Source: JBGPQJ01 sp963829485 (lineage in GTDB: Bacteria; Chloroflexota; Anaerolineae; Anaerolineales; Villigracilaceae). Taken from it: a stretch of DNA of 64,000 nucleotides. The notes below the pieces were generated by a model that was given only the letters and a program-made list of their open reading frames with translations, was not told the origin of the DNA and ran no database searches. A program made the position numbers and the translations under genes. The stretch is taken from contig CAWHIK010000006.1 of NCBI GenBank assembly GCA_963829485.1, positions 124,001 through 188,000 on the forward strand, written 5' to 3'. This document shows, piece by piece, positions 1 through 8,588 of this stretch; positions within the stretch are counted from its first letter, which is position 1, and each line of letters opens with the position of its first letter.

Positions 1-160
1 CCGTTCAGTTTCCAATTCCCGAGTGGGGAGGGGGGGACCCATCAAAAAATCGCGCAGCGTGTGCATAGTTGGCTAGTAGTTTCTTTATCCTAGCCCCAAG
101 CGGTAAAAATGGCAAGAGCCTGGAATTTGAGACCTGGACTAACGAGGGTGGTCAGGCGAA

Positions 161-1636
161 TCAAGGGACCCAGATCGCTTGATTTGTCCGTCCTTCAAAA
201 TTTCCCATCAACCGGGGGGAAAAATCGGGATAGGAAGCGGCATAAAGAGAACCGTCCTGTAAGGCTATCAACAGGGTATCTCCCGTGATGGGATCCCAGA
301 TCAATTCATCGACGAGACCCATCATTAAGGTTTCCCAATCGCCATCGGGCAGCTTGATATCCACGCGTCCTTGCTGATCCTCGATGACTTCCCAGGCTTG
401 ATAACCTTTTTTAGAAATCGCTGGCTGATAGGATTTGTCATAAACAGGCGGGTCATAGCGCGTGTTTCCATCGGATGAGAAGAGCGCTTCGGGATAAGCC
501 TGGAATACACCGCTTTCCAGGAGCCAGCGGACCTCAAAAGCTTTTTTATCGGACAATTGGGTGGGAGTGGTTTGCCCTTCAGGTAAAAGGAAAATCCCTT
601 CTCCAGGTGAATTAGCGCAGCCCTCCGCGCCGGAGAACAGCAAGGCTTTGTTTTCAGGGGACTGGGCAATCCCATAGTAAAAACTCCAGTCCATGAATGG
701 TTCTGCTTTTCCGGTGGTGACCTCCACGTTGCGCAGATTGACTGAATAACAAGTGTCATCGCTATCGTAGATCAAATAATGACTGTCATCCTGCCAGCCG
801 ACAAAATTGCCATGATTTCCCTTCGGTGTAGACTGATTGATCAACTTTCCATCGGAGACCTGGACAGCCCATGCCCCGTCGAGCCTGTTGTAGCCGACGA
901 TAGCTCCACCGAAGGGCGGCACCCAACTCACGCCGTAATGGAGGATATATTCACCGTCCGGGGACCAGCTTGGCGCAATGGCCTGTGAAGGTCCATCGGT
1001 GAGCTGACTGAACTCCCCGGTTTGAATGTCATAGGTGTAAATATCGCTCGTGGGTCCGTTGATCGCGCCGGTGAAAGCCAAAAGGCTGCCGTCGCCAGAT
1101 TTCCAGTCAACGTTCTCATATTTGGAGATGGCATAAGACGCCAGAGCTTTGGGACCTGTCGCATCGAGAAGCTCATCCTGGGTAATGAAAAGAAGCTGTG
1201 CGATCTTTTGTGTTTCTCCGCTGGGAATTGCCACCAAATACAACCCAATCCCCATTTCGTCGCTGGCTGAAAACGCAAGATGTTTTCCGTCGGGGGAAAT
1301 GGAGTTATACAGATTTGCCATGCTTGCATCCAGACGGGTGAGTTGCTTAGGGAAACTGCCGTCCGGATTGGTGATCCAGATGCCAGAGCTGCCCCCGAAA
1401 AGCACATAAGGACCTGCGGGATTCAGTCCGGTTGGCGCAGGTGTGATGACAGGCGATGGAGTTTCAGGAGTGAAGGAAGGTGATTTGCTTGTTGGGGTTG
1501 ACTCTTCCGATGTGGAGATTGACTCACTTGTCGAAGGTTCAGTTGAGAAGGGAGGTGTTCCTGGTGAATTGGCTGTGTTGCAGGATACTGAAAATGTATA
1601 GATTAACAACAAGGATGCGATCCATGCTTTTCTCAT
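161..1636 (-). CDS. Beta-propeller (TolB/WD40-like) lipoprotein
   Basis: A 491-residue secreted lipoprotein. The N-terminus is basic and followed by a hydrophobic stretch ending at a lipobox-like FSVSC near residue 19. A Ser/Thr/Pro-rich linker follows (about residues 20-70), then repeated PDG-containing blades (NPDGSFP, SPDGKHLAF, SPDGEYIL) typical of TolB/PD40 propellers. The start was placed at the ATG at 1636 because GGGAGGAAGA lies directly upstream; an in-frame start ten codons earlier has no ribosome-binding site. The likely role is an extracytoplasmic binding or scaffold protein; the substrate is unknown. No operon partner is visible. Confidence 0.8.
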   Translation of the reverse strand: MRKAWIASLLLIYTFSVSCNTANSPGTPPFSTEPSTSESISTSEESTPTSKSPSFTPETPSPVITPAPTGLNPAGPYVLFGGSSGIWITNPDGSFPKQLTRLDASMANLYNSISPDGKHLAFSASDEMGIGLYLVAIPSGETQKIAQLLFITQDELLDATGPKALASYAISKYENVDWKSGDGSLLAFTGAINGPTSDIYTYDIQTGEFSQLTDGPSQAIAPSWSPDGEYILHYGVSWVPPFGGAIVGYNRLDGAWAVQVSDGKLINQSTPKGNHGNFVGWQDDSHYLIYDSDDTCYSVNLRNVEVTTGKAEPFMDWSFYYGIAQSPENKALLFSGAEGCANSPGEGIFLLPEGQTTPTQLSDKKAFEVRWLLESGVFQAYPEALFSSDGNTRYDPPVYDKSYQPAISKKGYQAWEVIEDQQGRVDIKLPDGDWETLMMGLVDELIWDPITGDTLLIALQDGSLYAASYPDFSPRLMGNFEGRTNQAIWVP

Positions 1637-1683
1637 TCTTCCTCCCGAAGAAATTGTCCTGACCATTTTATGTCTTTTTGCCG

Positions 1684-1717
1684 AAAAAGAAAACCCTCGT
1701 TCCGAGTGGGACGAGGG
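1684..1717 (-). terminator. Intrinsic terminator of the RRM gene
   Basis: A 7-bp perfect stem (CCCTCGT at 1694-1700 with ACGAGGG at 1711-1717) lies 33 bases past the RRM stop codon. On the minus strand it is followed by TTTTCTTTTTC, a good U-tract. Confidence 0.8.
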
Positions 1718-1749
1718 TGTCGTGATCCGGCATTACTTTGTTCTTTGCT

Positions 1750-2013
1750 TTATACTGCTTTTTCGACGCGGGGCTTGGCGACGTTTACTTTGATCTCGTT
1801 CCCGCCAAGGGAAGAAGCGTTGTACGAGCTGATGGCTTTATCTGCCTCAGCCTGGTCGGTCATGGTAACAAAGGCAAAGCCCTTGGACAGGCCGCTGTCG
1901 CGGTCTTTGACCAGTTCCACAGTGGAGACTTTTCCGGCCTGTGCGAACAGGGTATTGATCTCTGCCTCAGTGGTTGATTTGTTTAAGTTGCCTACATAAA
2001 GTCTAATATCCAT
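1750..2013 (-). CDS. RRM-domain RNA-binding protein
   Basis: An 87-residue single RNA-recognition-motif protein of the small bacterial cyanobacterial-Rbp type. RNP2 is LYVGNL (residues 5-10) and RNP1 is KGFAFVTM (about 44-51), with the expected aromatic residues. Such proteins bind single-stranded RNA and are often cold- or stress-induced; that role is inferred here. It is monocistronic, with a terminator just downstream and a long untranslated leader-like region upstream (2014 to about 2140) containing a small GC hairpin near 2024-2036. It diverges from the purine cluster. Confidence 0.9.
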   Translation of the reverse strand: MDIRLYVGNLNKSTTEAEINTLFAQAGKVSTVELVKDRDSGLSKGFAFVTMTDQAEADKAISSYNASSLGGNEIKVNVAKPRVEKAV

Positions 2014-2215
2014 TTTTTACTGCTTTCTCCGGCTCGGCCGGAATAAAAATGACCACCAGCCCATAAAAGGGTCAGCGGCCAAGGTACAACACGGATCCGA
2101 TTATTAAACGACTTGCTCAGTGTAACACAGAATGACCTCCCAGACGGGGAAGTTTGGGTTCACCTCGCTGGGCGAGTCGGTTTCCTTTTCCTTTCAGACT
2201 AAAAAATAAAGGCCG

Positions 2216-2260
2216 TTGACTTGTCTATCCCTTTCTGCTAAACTATAAGTTGTCAGACAA
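2216..2260 (+). promoter_or_regulatory. Sigma-70-type promoter with GntR-like operator
   Basis: TTGACT (2216-2221), a 17-base spacer and TAAACT (2239-2244) form a good housekeeping promoter for the plus-strand purine cluster. Immediately downstream, TTGTCAGACAA (2250-2260) is a perfect palindrome that fits the GntR-family GT-N3-AC operator core, between the -10 box and the first gene at 2281. The UTRA-type GntR protein at 6539 is the obvious candidate ligand-responsive repressor. That assignment is inference. Confidence 0.55.
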
Positions 2261-2280
2261 ACTTTCCCGGTGAGAAAACA

Positions 2281-3660
2281 ATGTCCACTCTCCTGATAAA
2301 GAATACCTTCCTTGTCACGATGGATGACCACCAATCCGAATACCCGGATGGTGGTCTTTTTATTCGGAATGGGTTGATTGAAAAAAGCGGTCCTACAAGT
2401 GATCTGCCGGATACCGCAGATGAAGTCCTTGACCTTTCCGGGCACATCCTCCTGCCGGGGTTGGTCAATACCCACCATCACTTCTACCAGACCCTGACTC
2501 GCGCTGTCCCTGCCGCGCAGAATGCCAATTTGTTTACTTGGCTTAAGACACTCTACCCAATCTGGGCGCGATTAACTCCTGAAGATATCTTCGTCTCCAC
2601 ACAAACCGCCCTCGCTGAACTCGCCCTAAGTGGATGCACAACCGCCTCCGACCACCTGTATCTATTCCCAAACGGATCAAAACTGGACGACGAGATCGAA
2701 GCGGCTCTCCAGATTGGGGTGCGCCTGCATGCCTCCCGCGGTTCGATGTCATTGGGCGAGTCGAAGGGAGGGTTGCCCCCGGACTCGGTCACCGACAGCG
2801 AGGACAAGATCCTGTCCGACAGTGAACGGCTGATCGACCGCTATCACGATGCGAAGAAGGGAGCCATGACCCGGATCGTTCTCGCGCCGTGTTCTCCCTT
2901 CAGCGTGACAAGTGACCTGATGCGCGAATCCGCTAAACTGGCTCGCAGGCACGGAGTTCACCTGCATACACATCTTGCTGAGACGGAAGACGAGGAACAG
3001 TTCTGTCTGCAGAAATTTGGACACCGCCCGGTGGGGTATATGCAGTCCGTGGACTGGGTCGGCGACGACGTCTGGTTTGCCCACTCGGTTTATGTCAAAG
3101 CGGAAGAGATCAACGTCTTTGCCAAACATCAGTGCGGCGTGGCACATTGCCCCACCTCGAATATGCGCCTCGCCTCAGGGATTGCACCGATCAGGGAGTA
3201 TCTTTCCGCCGGTGTGAATGTCGGACTCGGTGTGGACGGCTCCGCGTCCAATGACGGTTCGCACTTGCTGGCGGAAGTCCGGCAGGCGATGCTTTTATCG
3301 CGTTTGCGGGAAGGGATTACCGGCTTTTCACTTTCCAACGATCCCTCGCGAAAGCTGATGACAGCCCGTGATGCCCTGCGCCTGGGAACGAATGGCGGTG
3401 CGGCGGTGTTGGGACGCAAGGATATCGGTTCACTCGAGCCGGGAAAGTGTGCAGATTTCTTTGCCATCAACCTCAATCGTTTGGATTATGCCGGTGCGCT
3501 GCATGACCCGGTCTCTGCAGTGGTGTTCTGTCAGCCAGTGAGAGTGGATTACACCGTCGTGGGGGGGAAGTTCATCGTCAAGCAAGGTCAGTTAATGACA
3601 GTGGATGAACGAAACCTTGCTGACAAACACAACAAGGCAGCCAAAAGGCTGGTAGGTTAG
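2281..3660 (+). CDS. 8-oxoguanine deaminase (amidohydrolase)
   Basis: A 459-residue amidohydrolase-superfamily enzyme. It has the metal-binding NTHHHF motif at 63-68, SGCTTASDHLY, APCSPFSV, HLAETEDEE and a C-terminal VDGSASNDGS block with the catalytic Asp. The combination of NTHHHFYQTLTRAVPAAQ with the VDGSASNDGS block matches the 8-oxoguanine deaminase branch (Pseudomonas Pa0142 type), which converts 8-oxoguanine to urate; related s-triazine and SsnA hydrolases differ in these segments. It opens the purine cluster downstream of a clear promoter. Length is normal for the family. The substrate is assigned by family resemblance only. Confidence 0.82.
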   Translation: MSTLLIKNTFLVTMDDHQSEYPDGGLFIRNGLIEKSGPTSDLPDTADEVLDLSGHILLPGLVNTHHHFYQTLTRAVPAAQNANLFTWLKTLYPIWARLTPEDIFVSTQTALAELALSGCTTASDHLYLFPNGSKLDDEIEAALQIGVRLHASRGSMSLGESKGGLPPDSVTDSEDKILSDSERLIDRYHDAKKGAMTRIVLAPCSPFSVTSDLMRESAKLARRHGVHLHTHLAETEDEEQFCLQKFGHRPVGYMQSVDWVGDDVWFAHSVYVKAEEINVFAKHQCGVAHCPTSNMRLASGIAPIREYLSAGVNVGLGVDGSASNDGSHLLAEVRQAMLLSRLREGITGFSLSNDPSRKLMTARDALRLGTNGGAAVLGRKDIGSLEPGKCADFFAINLNRLDYAGALHDPVSAVVFCQPVRVDYTVVGGKFIVKQGQLMTVDERNLADKHNKAAKRLVG

Positions 3661-3678
3661 GATATTTTTGAAGGGTGT

Positions 3679-4176
3679 ATGAAGAATCCCGACAAACAAC
3701 TTCTAAAACAATACTTCAGGTTGCCCGACCGACTCGAAGAGGCACTGATAGGGTTGGATGACACTATTCTTGACCAAACCAAAGGCAAAGGGTGGTCAAT
3801 CCGTGAATATGCCTGTCACATCCTCGAAGGGGAGGCTTTATGGCAGTTGAATCTGCGCATCATTGCTGCCCAAAATGGGATTGAACTCCCATTTACATGG
3901 TACTTCACACTGACGCAGGACGAATGGGCAGAACGCTGGGTTTATAAAAAGCGGGCACTTGATACCGTTCTAAACTCTTACCGCGCAAGCACGCACTATT
4001 TGGTTGAATTCATGCGCAACAATCCCGATATCTGGGAAAACTATGGACTAATCACCTGGCGCGGTGAGACTGAAGCGAGCCGGATGACCGTACGTCAGAT
4101 TGTCGAAATGAACATCCGTCACCTGGACGGGCATCTTCAGGATATTCAATCCATCCAGGAAGTTAATCGGCGATGA
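3679..4176 (+). CDS. DinB-like four-helix protein
   Basis: A 165-residue protein of the DinB/YfiT-like putative metalloenzyme fold. His residues in CHILEGE (about 51) and in IRHLDGHL near the C-terminus lie where metal-binding histidines of the fold sit. Its start is 18 bases past the upstream stop, with GAAGGG upstream, and its last codons overlap the next gene by ATGA. The position inside the purine cluster suggests co-transcription, but its function is unknown. Some family members are thiol-dependent S-transferases. Confidence 0.7.
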   Translation: MKNPDKQLLKQYFRLPDRLEEALIGLDDTILDQTKGKGWSIREYACHILEGEALWQLNLRIIAAQNGIELPFTWYFTLTQDEWAERWVYKKRALDTVLNSYRASTHYLVEFMRNNPDIWENYGLITWRGETEASRMTVRQIVEMNIRHLDGHLQDIQSIQEVNRR

Positions 4177-4745
4177 AGTCGGCCACGTTTGTTATCTTTT
4201 CCGGTTTGCCGGGTACGGGTAAAAGCACACTGTCAAACCGACTGGCGCGTGAATTAGGCTGGCCGCTCCTGCGCATCGACGACGTGTCAGGAAATATTCC
4301 GCCTGATGCAGATTTTCATTTTTGGGATGAAAAGATCGAAGTCTTGTTGACCATCGTCGAAACGCAATTGGAGTTGGGAGTCAGCGTCATTGCGGACTCT
4401 GTCTTTATGGGTACAGACCGACTCCATGCGCAGGAGATTGCTGGTAAACACAAGGCGCAGTTTCGTCCCATCTACTGTTTCATTTCGGACGAAGTTTTTT
4501 GGGAGAAACGTGTCACCGATAGATCGGATGAACTCCAAATCCCTGATGTCGCCACCTGGGAGCGAATTCAGCATCAGCGGCAGTGGTTTGCACCCTGGCA
4601 GGAGAATACGGCTTTGTTTTTAGATGCGATCAATCCGATCGAAAAGAATTTTGCCAAGGTCTTGGGATTTGTCACAAGTCAGGTTTCCAGCCTCAAGCCA
4701 ATAGAGATGTCGAAACCCCTCCAAAAAGGGAGTTACCATGCTTAG
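4173..4745 (+). CDS. P-loop kinase-like ATPase
   Basis: A 190-residue P-loop protein with Walker A GLPGTGKS at residues 11-18, and an acidic IDDV just after it that resembles the substrate-binding DxD of small-molecule kinases. It belongs to the broad AAA_33/gluconate-kinase/zeta-like group that phosphorylates small substrates. It starts in a 4-base ATGA overlap with the DinB-like gene and overlaps the adenine deaminase start by 8 bases, so translation is probably coupled. Nucleoside or sugar kinase activity would fit the neighbourhood but cannot be read from the sequence. Confidence 0.72.
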   Translation: MKSATFVIFSGLPGTGKSTLSNRLARELGWPLLRIDDVSGNIPPDADFHFWDEKIEVLLTIVETQLELGVSVIADSVFMGTDRLHAQEIAGKHKAQFRPIYCFISDEVFWEKRVTDRSDELQIPDVATWERIQHQRQWFAPWQENTALFLDAINPIEKNFAKVLGFVTSQVSSLKPIEMSKPLQKGSYHA

Positions 4746-6507
4746 CCAAACCCTCGTCAATGTTGTCATGGGACGTGCTCCCGCTGACCTGGTCATCCGA
4801 AACGGCAAATGGGTGTGCGTGCAGACTGGCGAGATCATCCCGAATACAGATATTGCCGTCGTCGAAGGTCACATCGCGTATGTCGGACCGGACGCAAGCC
4901 ATACCATCGGCCAGGGAACCCAGGTGATCGATGCAAAAGGAAGTCATCTCGTCCCCGGCTTGCTGGACGCGCACATGCACGTCGAATCAGGCATGGTGAC
5001 CGTCAGTGAGTTCGTGCGCGCTGTCCTGCCGCACGGCACGACCGGCATGTTCATCGATCCTCATGAGATCGCGAATGTCTTTGGTCTGAAGGGCGTCAAG
5101 TTGATGGTGGACGAGGCTGCCCGGCAGCCCATTCATGTGTATGTGCAGATGCCGTCGTGTGTCCCATCTGCGCCGGGGCTGGAAACTCCCGGGTCCGCCA
5201 TCAGCCCCGAGGACGTGGCGGAGGCGATGACCTGGCCGGGCATCATCGGCCTCGGGGAGATGATGAATTTCCCCGGCGTGATCGCTGCCGACGAGAAGAT
5301 GCATGCCGAGCTGCGAGCAACCAGCCTCTCGGGAAAGGTCATCGGGGGTCATTATCCCTCTCCGGACCTGGGGTTACCTTTCCATGCCTATGCAGCGGGC
5401 GGCATTGAAGATGACCACGAAGGCACGCGCGTCGAAGATGCCATTGCCCGCGCCCGGCTGGGGATGAAGGTAATGCTGCGGCACGGCTCGGCCTGGCATG
5501 ACGTGGCTGCGCAGGTCGCGGCGGTTACCTCGAAGGGACTCGATTCACGCCACTTCCTGCTTTGCACCGACGACAGCCATGCTGAGACCATCTTCACCGG
5601 CCATATGGACCGGGTGGTCCGCGTGGCCATCGAAGCGGGCGTACCCCCCGTCACTGCCATCCAAATGGCAACGATCAACACGGCTGACCATTTCGGTGTT
5701 TCCCGAGAGATGGGTAGCATCGCCCCCGGCCGTTCGGCAGATATCCTTTTAGTGGATGATCTGAAAAATTTTCATGCCCGAATGGTGATTGCGCGTGGAG
5801 TTGTGTCCGCTCAAGAGGGAAAAGTCCTTGTTCAAATCCCGCCTTATCCTTACCCAGCATGGGCGACGAACAGTGTAAAGATTACCCGAAAGTTAATCCC
5901 CATCGATTTCATCTTGAAAGCTCCGGTCCAGGCGGGCAAGGTCAACGTCAACGTGATTGGCATCATCGAGAATCAAGCGCCGACCCGGCATCTGCACATG
6001 GATGTCCTTGCGCAGGAAGGCGAACTCCGGGTTGATATTCGGCGCGACCTGGCCAAGATCGCCCTCGTCGAGCGGCATCATGGGACGGGAAACGTCCAGG
6101 TGGCCTTTGTGTCGGGTTATGGATTTTCAGCCCCTTGTGCAATTGCCTCAACGGTCGCGCATGACTCCCACCACATGATCATCGTCGGCACGGATGAAGC
6201 CTGCATGGCGATGGCTGCCAACCGGCTTGCGGAAACCGGAGGGGGGCAGGTGGTGGTGCGAGACGGAAAAATCATCGGCGAGGTGCAGCTGCCGATCGCC
6301 GGGCTGATGTCCAATGAGCGCGCGGATGTGGTCGCCAGCAAGACCGCTTCCGTGTTGGAGGGATTCAAAACCTGCGGATGCGAGTTGAACAATCCCAACA
6401 TGCAATTGTCCCTGCTGGGGTTGGTGGTCATTCCCGAACTTCGCATCTCGGACAAGGGGCTGGTCGATGTGACCCGTTTTGAAATTATCCCGGTGGTGGA
6501 AACTTAG
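4738..6507 (+). CDS. ade: Adenine deaminase
   Basis: A 589-residue adenine deaminase (adenine to hypoxanthine plus ammonia) of the bacterial Ade family. The DAHMHVESG motif (about residues 80-88), FIDPHEIANVFG, GLGEMMN, LCTDDSHAETI and a C-terminal domain with SHDSHH-type histidines (AHDSHHMIIVG) are all present, and the length is normal. It provides the hypoxanthine that the molybdenum hydroxylase at 25015 could oxidise. It overlaps the upstream kinase by 8 bases and is followed 31 bases later by the GntR regulator. Confidence 0.95.
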   Translation: MLSQTLVNVVMGRAPADLVIRNGKWVCVQTGEIIPNTDIAVVEGHIAYVGPDASHTIGQGTQVIDAKGSHLVPGLLDAHMHVESGMVTVSEFVRAVLPHGTTGMFIDPHEIANVFGLKGVKLMVDEAARQPIHVYVQMPSCVPSAPGLETPGSAISPEDVAEAMTWPGIIGLGEMMNFPGVIAADEKMHAELRATSLSGKVIGGHYPSPDLGLPFHAYAAGGIEDDHEGTRVEDAIARARLGMKVMLRHGSAWHDVAAQVAAVTSKGLDSRHFLLCTDDSHAETIFTGHMDRVVRVAIEAGVPPVTAIQMATINTADHFGVSREMGSIAPGRSADILLVDDLKNFHARMVIARGVVSAQEGKVLVQIPPYPYPAWATNSVKITRKLIPIDFILKAPVQAGKVNVNVIGIIENQAPTRHLHMDVLAQEGELRVDIRRDLAKIALVERHHGTGNVQVAFVSGYGFSAPCAIASTVAHDSHHMIIVGTDEACMAMAANRLAETGGGQVVVRDGKIIGEVQLPIAGLMSNERADVVASKTASVLEGFKTCGCELNNPNMQLSLLGLVVIPELRISDKGLVDVTRFEIIPVVET

Positions 6508-6538
6508 AAGCATCGCCCTTCTTGAAATTGGAGCTAAC

Positions 6539-7264
6539 ATGCCGCACTTTCCATTCCAACGTTTACAAGCTGATCTTGCCGAATTGATCGCTAAAGCGCC
6601 CCCGGGTTTTCGATTGCCATCCGAACCGGTTCTCGCCAAGCAATTGGGAGTCAGCCGCGCGACCCTGCGCGAGGCCATGCGTACTTTCGAAACACAAGGG
6701 TTGATCCGACGCCGGCAGGGGGCTGGAACTTTCGTGGTAGGGAAAATCCCGGTTCTCGACGGCGGTCTCGAGGTGCTTGAAAGTCTTCAGACCATCGCTG
6801 CCCGCATCGATCTCGGTGTGACCCCAGGCGAAGTGATAATTTCAGAAATCCTGGCGGATGAGGAAAATGCCGCTGCCTTGACCGTGCCCATAGGACGCAA
6901 GCTGGTGCGCGTGTCACGGGTGATGCGTGTCGATTCACGCCCTGTTGCCTACCTCGAAGATACTCTCCCCGAGGATGTCCTGCATGCCGAGGAGTTGACA
7001 GGGAAATTTAATGGGTCGGTGCTCGATTATCTTCTACAGCGTGGCGACCCCCTGACTACCAGCCGGGCGGACATCAGCGCCATCAATGCCCCGGCAGATG
7101 TGGCAAAAATGCTGGAAGTCCAACGCGATGATGTGCTGCTGCAATTCGTATCGAAGCTATATACAAGCTCCGGTACAATCGTTGATTATTCCGCAAGTTA
7201 CTTCCTGCCCGGATACTTCAAGTTCCATGTTGTTCGCCGGGTAGGCGCTTTAAACAACAAATAA
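6539..7264 (+). CDS. GntR family regulator with UTRA domain
   Basis: A 241-residue one-component regulator. An N-terminal winged helix (LPSEPVLAKQLGVSRATLREAM, then RRRQGAGTFV) is followed by a UTRA ligand-binding domain (RVDSRPVAYLEDTLPEDVL and FVSKLYTSSGTIVDYS), which defines the HutC subgroup. The start is set at 6539, where GGAG lies 5 bases upstream; an earlier in-frame ATG at 6479 lies inside ade and lacks a ribosome-binding site. It probably senses a purine or pathway intermediate and controls this cluster; the palindrome at 2250-2260 is a candidate site. Confidence 0.88.
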   Translation: MPHFPFQRLQADLAELIAKAPPGFRLPSEPVLAKQLGVSRATLREAMRTFETQGLIRRRQGAGTFVVGKIPVLDGGLEVLESLQTIAARIDLGVTPGEVIISEILADEENAAALTVPIGRKLVRVSRVMRVDSRPVAYLEDTLPEDVLHAEELTGKFNGSVLDYLLQRGDPLTTSRADISAINAPADVAKMLEVQRDDVLLQFVSKLYTSSGTIVDYSASYFLPGYFKFHVVRRVGALNNK

Positions 7265-7301
7265 ACCTTCCTCTTATAATTTTTGAAAATCAGGAGAATT
7301 T

Positions 7302-8522
7302 ATGGACAAAATAAAAGAAATACAAGCACTTGTCAGCAAGAATCGTGAGGACATCATCAGGTTCATGCGAGAGATATGCGCCATCCCCAGCATGGACGGC
7401 CAGCTGAAGGATGTGGGTGACCGCATCATCGCCGAGATGAACAAGCTAGGCTATGACGAAGCCCGTTTCGACAAGATGGGCAATGTCGTCGGGCGTATCG
7501 GCAATGGCAAGCGGGTTATCGTGTACGACTCGCACATCGACACGGTCGGTGTCGGCGACCCCGGCGAATGGGATTGGGATCCGTTCGTGGGCAAGGTGGA
7601 AGATGGACTTTTCTACGCACGCGGCGCCTGCGACGAAAAAGGCAGCACGCCAGGCATGGTCTACGGTCTGGCTTTTGCCCGAGACCTCGGCCTGCTCGAT
7701 GGATATACAGCCTATTATTTCGGCAATATGGAAGAGTGGTGTGACGGTATCGCTCCGAATGCTTTTGTCGAAGCCGACCCCAAGGTTAAACCCGATTTTG
7801 TAGTCATCGGTGAGCCGACGAAAATGCAGGTCTATCGCGGGCACAAAGGCCGCATCGAGTTGAAGATCACTGCCCACGGACGGTCTGCACATGCAGCCTC
7901 TCACTATTTGGGCGACAACGCCGTATACAAGATGATGGCAATCATCACTCAGATCCGCGAATTAGACCGGCGCATGCGGTGGGGCATGGGATCTCATCCT
8001 GTGCAAGGTCACCCTTCCATCGCGGTGACCGACGTTGAAGCGCGTACCGCTTCCCTGAACGCGGTGCCTGATCAATTTACTATTTATATCGACCGTCGCA
8101 TCACATTGAGCGAACCGCGCGAGGAAGTGATCTCGGTCATCAAGGGTCTGATCCCGGATTACCTCCAGGACGAGATCCACGTTGAAGAATTATTCTACGA
8201 TGCGCCATCCTACACAGGATTTGTCTTTCCGGTTTCAAAGTTCTACCCTCCCTGGTTGCTGGAGGATGACCATCCGTTGTCGCAAGCAGGACAGAAAACG
8301 ATCGAGGCGCTTTGGGGTGAAAAACGGGAGCTGGGTACCTGGGATTTCTCTACCAACGGCACTTATTGGGCGGGCAAAGCCGGCATCCCTTCCATTGGGT
8401 TTGGTCCCGGCGACGAGAAAACAGCGCACATGCGTCACGAAAATGTCCCGTTGGAGGATGTGGTGCGCGCCACGGAATTTTATGCCCTCTTCCCGCAGGA
8501 ATTGAAAAAGCAGCTCAAGTGA
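7302..8522 (+). CDS. ygeY: YgeY-family M20 metallohydrolase
   Basis: A 406-residue member of the M20/M28 zinc peptidase clan, closest to YgeY, the hydrolase of the selenium-linked purine cluster of E. coli. Visible are YDSHIDTVG (zinc His/Asp), GACDEKGSTPGMVYG, the MEEW general-base Glu pair, GEPTKMQVYRGHKG and HMRHENVPLED. The physiological substrate of YgeY proteins is not firmly established; peptide-bond or amidine hydrolysis of a purine-derived intermediate has been inferred from context. Its neighbour at 9629 resembles YgeW, its usual genomic partner. It is preceded by AGGAGAA at good spacing. Confidence 0.88.
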   Translation: MDKIKEIQALVSKNREDIIRFMREICAIPSMDGQLKDVGDRIIAEMNKLGYDEARFDKMGNVVGRIGNGKRVIVYDSHIDTVGVGDPGEWDWDPFVGKVEDGLFYARGACDEKGSTPGMVYGLAFARDLGLLDGYTAYYFGNMEEWCDGIAPNAFVEADPKVKPDFVVIGEPTKMQVYRGHKGRIELKITAHGRSAHAASHYLGDNAVYKMMAIITQIRELDRRMRWGMGSHPVQGHPSIAVTDVEARTASLNAVPDQFTIYIDRRITLSEPREEVISVIKGLIPDYLQDEIHVEELFYDAPSYTGFVFPVSKFYPPWLLEDDHPLSQAGQKTIEALWGEKRELGTWDFSTNGTYWAGKAGIPSIGFGPGDEKTAHMRHENVPLEDVVRATEFYALFPQELKKQLK

Positions 8523-8588
8523 TTATTTTGCCAAAGGTGATCTGGGAGCTGGAGGAACACTAAACAACAACACTTTAGGAGGCTTCAA

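Noticed and set aside
1..160. Possible gene at the left edge
   Set aside because: No credible ORF or RNA is visible in either direction; left unannotated.
2281..3660. SsnA-type aminohydrolase, expected next to YgeY/YgeW
   Set aside because: The NTHHHFYQTLTRA and VDGSASNDGS blocks fit 8-oxoguanine deaminase better than SsnA.
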